Source: DASPUH01 sp964518505
GTDB lineage: Bacteria; Chloroflexota; Limnocylindria; Limnocylindrales; CSP1-4
NCBI GenBank assembly: GCA_964518505.1
Contig: CAZFGT010000002.1
Location: 62,001-126,000 of the forward strand
Length of the DNA stretch: 64,000 bases
Direction: 5' to 3'
Every line of letters begins with the position of its first letter. The first letter of the stretch is position 1. The position numbers were made by a program, and so were the translations under genes. Shown here piece by piece: positions 57,567-64,000 of this stretch. Under the pieces are notes generated by a model. The model ran no database searches and had not been told where the DNA came from. It saw only the letters and a program-made list of their open reading frames with translations.

Positions 57567-58874
57567 ATGGCCACGCCGCTGGCCCGCCTCGTCAGCACCA
57601 CCCGACGACGCCTGTTCCTCGTGACACTGCTGACGACGGCACTGCTGGTCGTCTTCACCGGCTTCGTCACCGCCTTCGTGAGCCTGGCCTTCCTCGACGC
57701 CGACGTGGACCACGCCCTGACCTCCTCGGCGACGGATGCGGTGACGCGCGCGGAGGGGTCGCTGCCCACCTCGTCGGATGATGGCGAGGCGTCCGACACG
57801 CCCGCCTCGTCGGACACGTTCGTGCTGTACCTGGATCCTTCAGCCAGGCTGATCGCCAACCCCTCCGGGGTCATCCTGGCGGGCCTGCCCGTGGGGGCCG
57901 CCGCGAGCCAGGCCGGATCGACCGGTTCCGACCTCCGGACGGTCACGCTCGGTGGGGTCCGGGTGCGCCTCCTGACGCTGCCCATCAAGGGCGCAGAGGA
58001 CGCGACCGGCAGCTCACTCAGCGGCTTCGTGCAGGCCGGCTTCGTGCTCACGTTGCACGACCAACAGGCGGCCAGCCTGGTCTCCGCGATCGTGTTGGTC
58101 GGCCTGCTCGGGCTCCTCGGCGCGGCCGTCGTGACCCTCTTCGTGACCGATCGGGCATTGGTCCCCATCAGGCGCTCGTTCGAGGCACAGCGCCGATTCG
58201 TGGCCGAGGCGTCGCACGAGCTGCGCACGCCGGCCGCCCTCATCCGGGCCGATGCGGAGGTGCTCCAGCGGGAGGATCTCGTGACGGCCGAAGGGCGACC
58301 CCTGACGGAGGACATCGTGGCCGAGGCTGAGCGCCTCGGCCGGTTGGTGGGGGACCTCCTGGCCCTGGCGGCGGCCGACGGTGCCCCGCTCGTCGTCGAC
58401 CGGCGGCCGGTCGACCTGGCCGAAGTCGTGCGCCTGACGGCCCGCCGCACGGAGGCGCTCGCCACCGAGCGGGGGGTGCGGATGGTCATCGACACGCCTC
58501 CCATCGCGCTGGTGCTCGGCGACAGGGATCGCCTCATGCAGCTGCTGCTGATCCTGGTCGACAACGGGCTGGACCACACGCCAACGGGAGGCGAGGTGAC
58601 GGTGGCCGTCGCGCCGGGGCCACGGGCCGTCCAGCTCACCGTCAGCGACACGGGTGCGGGCATCCCCGCCGATCAGCGCGAGCGGGTCTTCGAACCCTTC
58701 GCCAGCCTGCCCGGCGCCAAGCGCGACCGCCTTGGCGGCAGCGGCCTCGGGCTGGCCATCGCCCGGCGCATCGCGACCGCGCACGACGCGACGATCCTGG
58801 CCACCGCCACGCCGACCGGCGGCGCGCGCATCGTCACCACCCTGCCCGCCGCCCCGGCCCGCGCGGCCATGTGA
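57567..58874 (+). CDS. Two-helix sensor histidine kinase
   Basis: 435 aa. Helix 1 (about residues 18-45), an extracytoplasmic sensor of about 125 residues, helix 2 (about 168-192), then a short HAMP-like linker, HisKA (ASHELRTPAALIRADAEVL, His217) and HATPase_c (DNGLDHTP, DTGAGIPADQ, GGSGLGLAIARRIA). The sensor domain has no Cys or His cluster, so direct metal sensing is not indicated. It forms a pair with the OmpR-type regulator encoded 9 bases upstream. Confidence 0.9.
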   Translation: MATPLARLVSTTRRRLFLVTLLTTALLVVFTGFVTAFVSLAFLDADVDHALTSSATDAVTRAEGSLPTSSDDGEASDTPASSDTFVLYLDPSARLIANPSGVILAGLPVGAAASQAGSTGSDLRTVTLGGVRVRLLTLPIKGAEDATGSSLSGFVQAGFVLTLHDQQAASLVSAIVLVGLLGLLGAAVVTLFVTDRALVPIRRSFEAQRRFVAEASHELRTPAALIRADAEVLQREDLVTAEGRPLTEDIVAEAERLGRLVGDLLALAAADGAPLVVDRRPVDLAEVVRLTARRTEALATERGVRMVIDTPPIALVLGDRDRLMQLLLILVDNGLDHTPTGGEVTVAVAPGPRAVQLTVSDTGAGIPADQRERVFEPFASLPGAKRDRLGGSGLGLAIARRIATAHDATILATATPTGGARIVTTLPAAPARAAM

Positions 58875-58890
58875 CCTGCGGCCCTCGCGG

Positions 58891-58941
58891 AAGGGCCGTC
58901 CGGCACTCATCAGCACGTGCGCATATGTCGATAGTCGAGCC
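58891..58941 (+). promoter_or_regulatory. Promoter of the sulfur relay operon with DosR-like site
   Basis: AAGGGCC-GTCC-GGCACTC (58891-58908) matches the dyad at 24416-24433 at 15 of 18 positions and is centred 42.5 bases before ATG 58942. GATAGT (58930-58935) stands exactly 6 bases before that ATG, consistent with a leaderless start and an activator near -42. Confidence 0.45.
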
Positions 58942-59292
58942 ATGGACGACATCACGATCCTGCAGGCCGACATCCTCAAGACCCTGGCCAGCCCGAGGCG
59001 CCTGGACATCCTGCATGCCCTGGCGAACGGTCCGCTCGAAGTCGGGCACCTCGCCGACGCCATGGGCATGAGCCAGCCCAATGCCTCCCAGCACCTGGCT
59101 GTCCTGCGGGCCGCCGGGATCGTGGAGGCCGAACGCGACGGCCGGGAGGTTCGCTACCGGCTCGTCGACCCCGACGTGATGGTCGCCTGCGACCTGATGC
59201 GTGCGGTCCTCCGGCGGCGCCTGAACCGCCTCGGGGCGATCGCCGCCGACGGGGTCCCCGCGCCGCTCCCCGTCCCCTCAGCCGCGAGGTGA
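58942..59292 (+). CDS. ArsR-family HTH regulator
   Basis: 116 aa from ATG 58942; the frame extends upstream only as a shadow of the kinase gene. The winged helix is typical: LASPRRLDILHALANGPLEV and MSQPNASQHLAVLRAAGIV, then the wing ERDGREVRYRLVD. Only one Cys is present (VACDLM), so it lacks the two-Cys persulfide switch of SqrR/BigR. It heads the sulfur relay operon, 6 bases before the DsrE gene, and likely represses or tunes it in response to sulfide or another sulfur species through another mechanism. Confidence 0.85.
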   Translation: MDDITILQADILKTLASPRRLDILHALANGPLEVGHLADAMGMSQPNASQHLAVLRAAGIVEAERDGREVRYRLVDPDVMVACDLMRAVLRRRLNRLGAIAADGVPAPLPVPSAAR

Positions 59293-59298
59293 CCTTCG

Positions 59299-59721
59299 AT
59301 GGATGAACCCAGCCAGCCCCTCAACCTCGTCCTGTTCTCGGGCACGGACGACAAGCTCCAGGCGGCTGCCGTGCTGACGGCCGGGGCGGCCGCCCTCGGC
59401 CGACCGGTCAACATCTTCCTCCAGTACTGGGCCCTCGACGCCTTCCGCGCCGCGCACATCGCCGACGACCACGGCCTGGCCCCGGAGGCCGGCGCCGCCG
59501 GCCGCGCCGCGGTGGACGCCCTGCGCAAGGCCGGTCAGGCCCCCTGGGCGGAGACCCTCCGCCAGGCCAAGGAGCTCGGCGGCGTGGACATCCAGGCCTG
59601 CTCGCTCTCCATGGACCTGCTGCACCTCGACGCGCCCGACCTGGATCCCCTCGTCGACGGCGTGGAAGGCGTGGCCTCATTCCTGATCACGGCCGGCGAC
59701 GGCCCCGTCGTCTTCATCTGA
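59299..59721 (+). CDS. DsrE-family sulfur relay protein
   Basis: 140 aa. DsrE-like start LNLVLFSGTDDKLQAAAVLT and the NIFLQYWALDAFRAAH region; a Cys in DIQACSLSMDLL (about residue 95) lies where the persulfide-carrying Cys of DsrE/DsrE2-type proteins is found. It ends SFLITAGDGPVVFI. It would hold and pass a sulfane sulfur to TusA. Second gene of the operon. Confidence 0.85.
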   Translation: MDEPSQPLNLVLFSGTDDKLQAAAVLTAGAAALGRPVNIFLQYWALDAFRAAHIADDHGLAPEAGAAGRAAVDALRKAGQAPWAETLRQAKELGGVDIQACSLSMDLLHLDAPDLDPLVDGVEGVASFLITAGDGPVVFI

Positions 59722-59741
59722 GCCAAGTGGAGGTACACCTC

Positions 59742-59978
59742 ATGGCGACCCTCGAGATCACCACCCACGTCGATGCCCGCGGCCTGAGCTGCCCGATGCC
59801 GATCGTCAAGACGGCCCAAGCCATCAAGCCGCTCGCGTCGGGCGCCCTCGTGGAGGTCCTCGCCACCGACGCCGGGTCGGTCAAGGACTTCGCCGCGTGG
59901 TCGCGCACGACCGGCCACGACCTGGTCGAGCAGAGCGTCGACGGCGCGGTCTACCGCTTCGTCATCCGCCACAAGTGA
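59742..59978 (+). CDS. TusA-family sulfurtransferase (1)
   Basis: 78 aa from ATG 59742 (GGAGGT 7 bases upstream). The active motif GLSCPMPIVKT (Cys17, CPxP) is complete, with the typical LVEVLATDAGSVKDFAAW and a final beta-strand. It carries persulfide between donors and acceptors in the cytoplasm. It stands between two DsrE-type genes, the usual tusA-dsrE pairing in sulfur-oxidising and sulfur-trafficking clusters. Confidence 0.92.
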   Translation: MATLEITTHVDARGLSCPMPIVKTAQAIKPLASGALVEVLATDAGSVKDFAAWSRTTGHDLVEQSVDGAVYRFVIRHK

Positions 59979-59988
59979 GGCACCCGTC

Positions 59989-60549
59989 ATGACCCTTCTC
60001 GCCGAACCGATCGCCCCGCCCATCCCCGTCGAGCCGTCACCCGCCCCGGCGCCCGAGCCGGAGGGCGCGGTCAAGACCAAGGAACTCGTCATCGTCAACT
60101 GGAGCGGCGAGCTGGACAAGGTCTGGCCCGTCATGATCCTGTCCTCGACCGCCGCCGCCAGCGGCGTCCGCTGCAAGGTCTTCGTGACGTTCTGGGGCCT
60201 GCTGCCCTTCGTCAAGGACCAGAAGCGCATCGTCGGCGACAACTGGATGCAGAAGATGCTGACGCTGATGCAACGGCCCGGCATCGACCATCTGAAGCTC
60301 AGCAAGATGAACTTCATGGGCATGGGCCCGTGGATGATGGGCGTCCTCAGCAAGAAGTACCACGTGGCCAGCCCGCGCGAGCTGCTGGAGGCGGCGACGA
60401 CGCTGGGCGTCGAGTTCATCCCCTGCCAGATGACGATGGACATGTTCGGCCTGAAGCGCGAGGACCTCATCGATGAGATGGGCGAGCCCGCCGGCGCCGC
60501 GACGGCCATCGCGATGATGACCGAGGCCGACGCAAGCCTCTTCATCTAG
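59989..60549 (+). CDS. DsrE2-like sulfur relay protein
   Basis: 186 aa. A Pro/Ala-rich N-terminus (about 1-30) replaces the usual start, then KELVIVNWSGELDKVWPVMI, FVTFWGLLPFVKD, MNFMGMGPWMM and GVEFIPCQMTMDMFGL with the reactive Cys146. These are DsrE2 signatures. DsrE2 proteins are often membrane-associated; here only weakly hydrophobic stretches are seen. It accepts sulfur from or gives sulfur to the adjacent TusA proteins. Confidence 0.88.
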   Translation: MTLLAEPIAPPIPVEPSPAPAPEPEGAVKTKELVIVNWSGELDKVWPVMILSSTAAASGVRCKVFVTFWGLLPFVKDQKRIVGDNWMQKMLTLMQRPGIDHLKLSKMNFMGMGPWMMGVLSKKYHVASPRELLEAATTLGVEFIPCQMTMDMFGLKREDLIDEMGEPAGAATAIAMMTEADASLFI

Positions 60550-60568
60550 ACCGGAAAGGACCCTTCGC

Positions 60569-60820
60569 ATGCTCGAGACCCTCCCGGGCCCCGCCGTGAC
60601 CCGCACCATCGACGCCCGCGGCAGCTACTGCCCGGGCCCCCTCATGGAGCTGATCCGCGCCATCCGCGAGGCCCAGGTGGGCGACGTGCTGGCCGTCCTC
60701 TCGTCGGACAGCGGCTCCAAGCTCGACATCCCCAAGTGGGTCGCCAAGGCCGGCCATCGCCTGGTCGGCGTCGAGACCCGGGACGGCTACGACGAGATCG
60801 TCGTCGAGAAGCTGCGGTAG
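60569..60820 (+). CDS. TusA-family sulfurtransferase (2)
   Basis: 83 aa with GGAAAGGA about 10 bases before ATG 60569. Active motif GSYCPGPLMELI (Cys21, CPxP) followed by VGDVLAVLSSDSGSKLDIPKW. Two different TusA proteins in one operon suggest separate steps or partners: CPMP in the first copy and CPGP in the second. It is 6 bases before the SQR-like flavoprotein gene. Confidence 0.92.
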   Translation: MLETLPGPAVTRTIDARGSYCPGPLMELIRAIREAQVGDVLAVLSSDSGSKLDIPKWVAKAGHRLVGVETRDGYDEIVVEKLR

Positions 60821-60826
60821 GCGACC

Positions 60827-61984
60827 GTGGACCGCATCGTCATCCTCGGCGGCGGGGTCGGTGGCACGCTGACCGCCAACCTGCTGGTCAAGCGCCTCGG
60901 CGAGCGCCTCGACGACAACCGCACGAGCATCACGCTCATCGACGCGACCGGCCAGCACACCTACCAGCCGGGGTTCATGTACATCGCCATGGGCGGCGAG
61001 CGCGCCAGCCACCTGTCGCGACCGGAGACCTCCCTGCTCGATCCGCGTGTCCACCTCGTCGTGGGCGACGTGGTCAAGATCGACCCGGTGCAGCAGACCG
61101 TCGCGCTCAAGTGGGGCGAGACGGTGCCCTACAACGAGCTGGTGATCGCCACGGGCTGCCGCATCGTGCCCGAGGCGATCGAGCACTTCGACACGCAGGC
61201 CCATCACTTCTATACCGCCGAGGCGGCCCTGGAGTTGCGCCACACGCTCGATGCGTTCAGCGGCGGGCGCATCGTCATCGGTATCGCCGGCATGCCCTAC
61301 AAATGCCCGCCGGCACCGCTGGAGGTGGCCCTCCTCATCGAGGCCGAGCTGCGCCAGCGCCACCTGCGCGAGCGCTGCGAACTGCATTTCTGCTCCCCCA
61401 TCGGCCGCGCCTTCACCATCGAGTCGGTCAGCGAGATGGTCACCCCGATCCTTGAGGAGAAGGGCATCGAGCTGCACACGTTCTTCAACGTCGAACGCAT
61501 CGACGCCGACCGCAAGGTCGTGGAGAGCCTCGAGGGCGAGGAGCTGGGCTACGACCTCCTCATCCTCGTGCCGCCGCACACCGGCCAGCCCTTCCTCATC
61601 GCCAGTGGGCTCGCCAGCGCGCCAGGCGGGTGGCTGCCGACCGATCGGGCCACCCTGCAGGTCGCCGGCCAGCCCCATATCCACGCCCTTGGCGACGCGA
61701 CCGACCTGCCGCTTTCGAAGGCGGGCTCGACGGCGCACTTCGAGGCGCCGGTCGTCGCCGAGCGGGTCGCGGCGGCCATCGAGGGCCGCCAGCCCAGCGG
61801 CAAGCACGCCGACTACGCCGGCAAGGTCATGTGCTTCTTCGAGGTGGGCGACGGGAAGGGCACGCTGCTGCAGTTCGACTACGGCCATCCGCCCAAGCCA
61901 CCGCGGCCCAACCGCTTCTGGCACCTGGGCAAGATCGTCTTCAACAAGACGTACTGGCACACCGTGCCCAAGGGTCGCGTCTAG
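60827..61984 (+). CDS. Sulfide:quinone reductase-like flavoprotein
   Basis: 385 aa from GTG 60827. FAD site ILGGGVGGTLTANLL (residues 5-19), second FAD block HALGDATDLPLSKAGS (about 287) and the redox-active Cys pair at 160 (MPYKCPPAP) and 336 (KVMCFFEVGDG), both positions typical of SQR and related flavocytochrome c proteins. The first-domain Cys seen in some SQR types (about 128, TGCRIVP) is also present. The C-terminal region is amphipathic for membrane attachment. It would oxidise sulfide to polysulfide at the membrane, supplying sulfur to the upstream relay proteins and electrons to quinone. Confidence 0.87.
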   Translation: MDRIVILGGGVGGTLTANLLVKRLGERLDDNRTSITLIDATGQHTYQPGFMYIAMGGERASHLSRPETSLLDPRVHLVVGDVVKIDPVQQTVALKWGETVPYNELVIATGCRIVPEAIEHFDTQAHHFYTAEAALELRHTLDAFSGGRIVIGIAGMPYKCPPAPLEVALLIEAELRQRHLRERCELHFCSPIGRAFTIESVSEMVTPILEEKGIELHTFFNVERIDADRKVVESLEGEELGYDLLILVPPHTGQPFLIASGLASAPGGWLPTDRATLQVAGQPHIHALGDATDLPLSKAGSTAHFEAPVVAERVAAAIEGRQPSGKHADYAGKVMCFFEVGDGKGTLLQFDYGHPPKPPRPNRFWHLGKIVFNKTYWHTVPKGRV

Positions 61985-62435
61985 GCACATCGGCCGGCCT
62001 CCGGGCTGCCCGTCCCGTGGTCGTCTAGTCCCCGGGGGACTGGTAAGCGCCGTTCCCGGGCATGCCGTTGTCGGGCTTCAGCGACGGCGATCGCGACTCA
62101 GTCTCAGCGACAACCACGAGCGCCCGAACGGGGTGCATATCAGTCTGCGGGCGCGTACGCGACAACGGCCACCGGCGACCCGAGCAACCGTCGGGGCGGT
62201 CCTCCGCATCCATGCGCACGTCCGGGGAACGTACGCGTGCGGTCGCCTGCAGATCGACCACTCCGCGTCGCCACGGCGCGCAGCGGTGACCGTGTGGGGC
62301 CGGCCGCCCGCGGCCGATCACGCGCAAACTCCGGCGCGGGGGTGCCCCGGCGCACGTCTGAGCCACCGGAAGCGCCCGAGCATCGCCCTTACACGCTGAG
62401 TAGGCGTTTACTCGGTCAATAGACCCCGCCTCGAC
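61985..62435. other. 451-base intergenic region between converging genes
   Basis: No credible gene: frames here are short and lack ribosome-binding sites. It contains the hairpin at 62027-62041, and near its right end an imperfect repeat GAGTAGGCGTTTACTC (62398-62413) in a patch of lower GC. Codon-like periodicity is absent. The origin may be a decayed gene or a long 3' region. Confidence 0.5.
62027..62041. terminator. Short hairpin after the SQR gene
   Basis: AGTCCCC-G-GGGGACT, a 15-base inverted repeat 43 bases after the SQR stop (realistic stem AGTCC/GGACT with a 5-base loop). Likely transcription end; no T tract. Confidence 0.4.
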
Positions 62436-62927
62436 CTAGTAGATGCCCGGCACGAACTTTCGCGTACGGGACCGATAGGCAGCGTAGCCCGGCAACCGTT
62501 CCGTCAGCCACGCCTCCTCGCGCCTCGACTTGGCGTCGAACAGCAGCGCCATCACGACCGCCAGGACCAGCGCGAGCGGCGAGACGGTCGCGATCGACCA
62601 ACCCACCCCGGCCACGACGAGACCGCCGTAGATCGGGTGCCGGACGTACCGATAGGCGCCCCGGTCGATCAGGGCGGCCACCTCCCGCGGCCGAGGGAAT
62701 GGGGTGAGATTCGACCCCAGGTCGGCGGCCCCGCGTGCGACCACCAGCAGGCCGACGGCCACGAGCACGGCGCCAGATGCGAGTGCGGCCGGCACCAGGC
62801 CGTTGGGACTCGACACGACGGCGAGCAGACCGGAAAGGCCGATCGCCGCGAACAGCACCAGCTGGGCGGCCACCCATCCCTCACCGCGCGGCCCGAGGGC
62901 GGGCACCTGCGTGCGTGTACCTCGCAT
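62436..62927 (-). CDS. Isoprenylcysteine carboxyl methyltransferase-like membrane protein
   Basis: 163 aa from ATG 62927. Four hydrophobic segments and the C-terminal family block: RYVRHPIYGGLVVAGVG (about residues 94-110) and RREEAWLTERLPGYAAYRS (about 137-155), the SAM-binding and active-site region of ICMT/PEMT-like proteins. Bacterial members methylate unknown small molecules or lipids. It is divergent from the glycosylase gene with a 73-base gap. Confidence 0.8.
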   Translation of the reverse strand: MRGTRTQVPALGPRGEGWVAAQLVLFAAIGLSGLLAVVSSPNGLVPAALASGAVLVAVGLLVVARGAADLGSNLTPFPRPREVAALIDRGAYRYVRHPIYGGLVVAGVGWSIATVSPLALVLAVVMALLFDAKSRREEAWLTERLPGYAAYRSRTRKFVPGIY

Positions 62928-63000
62928 ACCCCTGATGGTCGCACGACCGGCCGCCGACCCCCTGACCGCGGCGCGCCCGCGCGGGGTACCCTCCCGGGCG

Positions 63001-63879
63001 ATGAGCGCCAGCTTCACTATCGAGCCGCGCGGCCCCTTCTCCCTGGCCCTGGCGGCCAGCCACGTCTTCGGGCCGCGGGAGCCCGCGCCGGTGGTGGCGG
63101 TCATGCGCCTCGCCTTCTGCGTCGACGGCTTCCGTGAGCTGGCCGGCGTGGTGCTGACGGAAGGCCCGGGCGGGTCGGTCGTCGGCCAGGTGCACGGGGC
63201 GACGGATGTGGCGGCCGTGCGCGACCAGGTCGCCCGCATCGTCTCCCTGGACCACGACGGCCGTGGCTGGCCGGCCGTCGGCGAGCGCGACGCGCTGATC
63301 GGCCGGCTCCAGGCCCGCTACCCAGGGTTCCGGCCGGTGCTGCACTACTCGCCGTACGAGGCCGCGGCGTGGGCCATCCTGGCCGGCCACAGGTCGGGCC
63401 ACCAGGCCAATGCCCTGCGCCGCCGCATGGGTGAGGTCCTGGGGGCGACATTCGAGTTGGCGGGTACACGCCTCAGCGCGTTCCCCACCCCCACGGCCAT
63501 CCTGGACGCCCCGTCGCTGCCGCTTCCGTCCGCGGAGCAGGCTCGACGCCTGCGGGCGGTGGCCCAGGCGGCCCTCGACGGCCTGCTCGACCCCGCTCGC
63601 CTGCGCGCCATGGATCCCGCGGTGGCCCGCGAGGAGGTCCAGAAGCTGCCGGGCCTGGGGCCCTTCTACTCCGGCCTGGTGGCCATCCGGGCGGTCGGCC
63701 CGGCCGACGCGGCGAGCGTCGAGGAGCCCCGGCTGCTCGGCGCCCTGCGCCACTACCTGGGCGACCAGGCGCCCGCCGATGCGGCCGCCCTGGCGCACCG
63801 GATGGAGACGTGGCGGCCGTTCAGGACGTGGGCGGTCGTCCTGATCCGGCGGGCGGCCTACGAGGACGGCGTGGGCTGA
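63001..63879 (+). CDS. AlkA-like DNA-3-methyladenine glycosylase
   Basis: 292 aa from ATG 63001; the frame is open further upstream, but there only shadows the divergent methyltransferase. An N-terminal beta domain (about 1-95) is followed by a HhH-GPD domain: EAAAWAILAGHRSGHQANAL (about 120-140) and the helix-hairpin-helix VQKLPGLGPFYSGLVAIRAVG (written by its core LPGLGPFYSGLVAI, about 216-230), with an Asp shortly after (GPADAAS) in the place of the catalytic Asp. It removes alkylated bases from DNA. TACCCT (62987-62992) lies 8 bases before the ATG. Confidence 0.8.
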   Translation: MSASFTIEPRGPFSLALAASHVFGPREPAPVVAVMRLAFCVDGFRELAGVVLTEGPGGSVVGQVHGATDVAAVRDQVARIVSLDHDGRGWPAVGERDALIGRLQARYPGFRPVLHYSPYEAAAWAILAGHRSGHQANALRRRMGEVLGATFELAGTRLSAFPTPTAILDAPSLPLPSAEQARRLRAVAQAALDGLLDPARLRAMDPAVAREEVQKLPGLGPFYSGLVAIRAVGPADAASVEEPRLLGALRHYLGDQAPADAAALAHRMETWRPFRTWAVVLIRRAAYEDGVG

Positions 63880-64000
63880 AGCCGGCCGAGCTCCAGGTGG
63901 ACGTCCCACGAGGCCCCGGCCAGCAGCCCGGTCCGATGTGACAGCACCAGCAGCGTCCGTCCGTGAGTGGCCTCCAGGACGTCAGCCATGAGCGCGGCGG
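63858..64000 (-). CDS. ABC transporter ATP-binding C-terminus (partial, CydC-like)
   Basis: Only the last 46 residues are inside the window; the gene enters from the right edge. The frame reads AALMADVLEATHGRTLLVLSHR... through to a TAG stop (63858-63860). It matches the end of an ATP-binding domain: the D-loop/switch helix, strand TLLVLSH with the H-loop His, and a final strand DVHLELGRL. The wording resembles exporters of the CydDC/thiol-reductant type, but the fragment is too short to be sure. It overlaps the 3' end of the converging glycosylase gene by 22 bases. Confidence 0.65.
   Translation of the reverse strand, partial: AALMADVLEATHGRTLLVLSHRTGLLAGASWDVHLELGRLQPTPSS

Noticed and set aside
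1..64000. tRNA, rRNA, CRISPR, insertion sequence or phage elements
   Set aside because: No T-loop consensus with cloverleaf context, no regularly spaced repeats, and no transposase or integrase motifs were found.

Overview
This is a GC-rich (roughly 70% by eye), densely coded bacterial chromosome segment with no rRNA, tRNA, CRISPR array, transposase or phage gene that I could see. The gene set suggests a Terrabacteria-type soil or aquatic bacterium, most likely Chloroflexota: many lipoproteins with Pro/Thr linkers, no LPS genes, a DevS/DevR-like pair, several universal stress proteins, a group 3b-like [NiFe] hydrogenase, phosphoketolase and apparently leaderless genes. That placement is inference; no marker gene for phylogeny is present.

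Layout. 0-6.5 kb: membrane-anchored C39-like protease, MurJ flippase, GH3 lipoprotein and a large membrane PAS-GGDEF-EAL protein. 6.5-10.5 kb: molybdate uptake operon (HTH-TOBE regulator, ModA, ModB, no ModC) and a two-gene ABC exporter. 10.6-18.8 kb: orphan Flp pilin, GT39 glycosyltransferase with a small membrane protein, APC permease, metallophosphoesterase, a 33-residue lipopeptide, a second C39-like protease, a secreted-repeat lipoprotein and a small DUF3052-like protein. 18.8-25.1 kb: Fur-family regulator, DevS/DevR-like two-component pair, and a three-gene operon of an iron-sulfur flavin oxidoreductase with two paralogous five-helix membrane proteins (no family recognised), then a flavodoxin-like protein. 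25.4-36.2 kb: P-type ATPase, phosphoketolase, acetate kinase, acyl-CoA/acetate CoA-transferase and three universal stress protein genes. 36.4-43.5 kb: NAD(P)-linked [NiFe] hydrogenase operon in which the beta and gamma subunits are one fused polypeptide. 43.6-50.9 kb: hemerythrin, malic enzyme, and a tightly coupled operon of a cyclic-2,3-diphosphoglycerate-synthetase-like P-loop protein, ornithine carbamoyltransferase, carbamate kinase, zinc alcohol dehydrogenase and an acetyltransferase. 50.9-58.9 kb: AMIN-like lipoprotein, ECF sigma factor with membrane partner, two small exported proteins, ApbE flavin transferase, haem-type ferric-reductase-like membrane protein, ferredoxin, flavin reductase, and an OmpR-type two-component pair. 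58.9-62 kb: sulfur relay operon (ArsR regulator, DsrE, TusA, DsrE2, TusA, SQR-like flavoprotein). The end holds an ICMT-like methyltransferase, an AlkA-like glycosylase and the truncated C-terminus of an ABC transporter.

Taken together, 19-62 kb reads as an island for redox balance and energy saving under oxygen limitation: hydrogen, acetyl-phosphate, carbamoyl-phosphate and sulfide/persulfide are all possible electron or phosphoryl sources, and DevR-like regulation, dyad sites resembling DosR boxes and stress proteins tie parts together. Candidate undescribed systems are the 21.1-24.3 kb membrane oxidoreductase operon and the 51.6-56.9 kb ECF/ApbE/ferric-reductase cluster. A recurring TANNNT-N6-start arrangement suggests leaderless transcription for many first genes.
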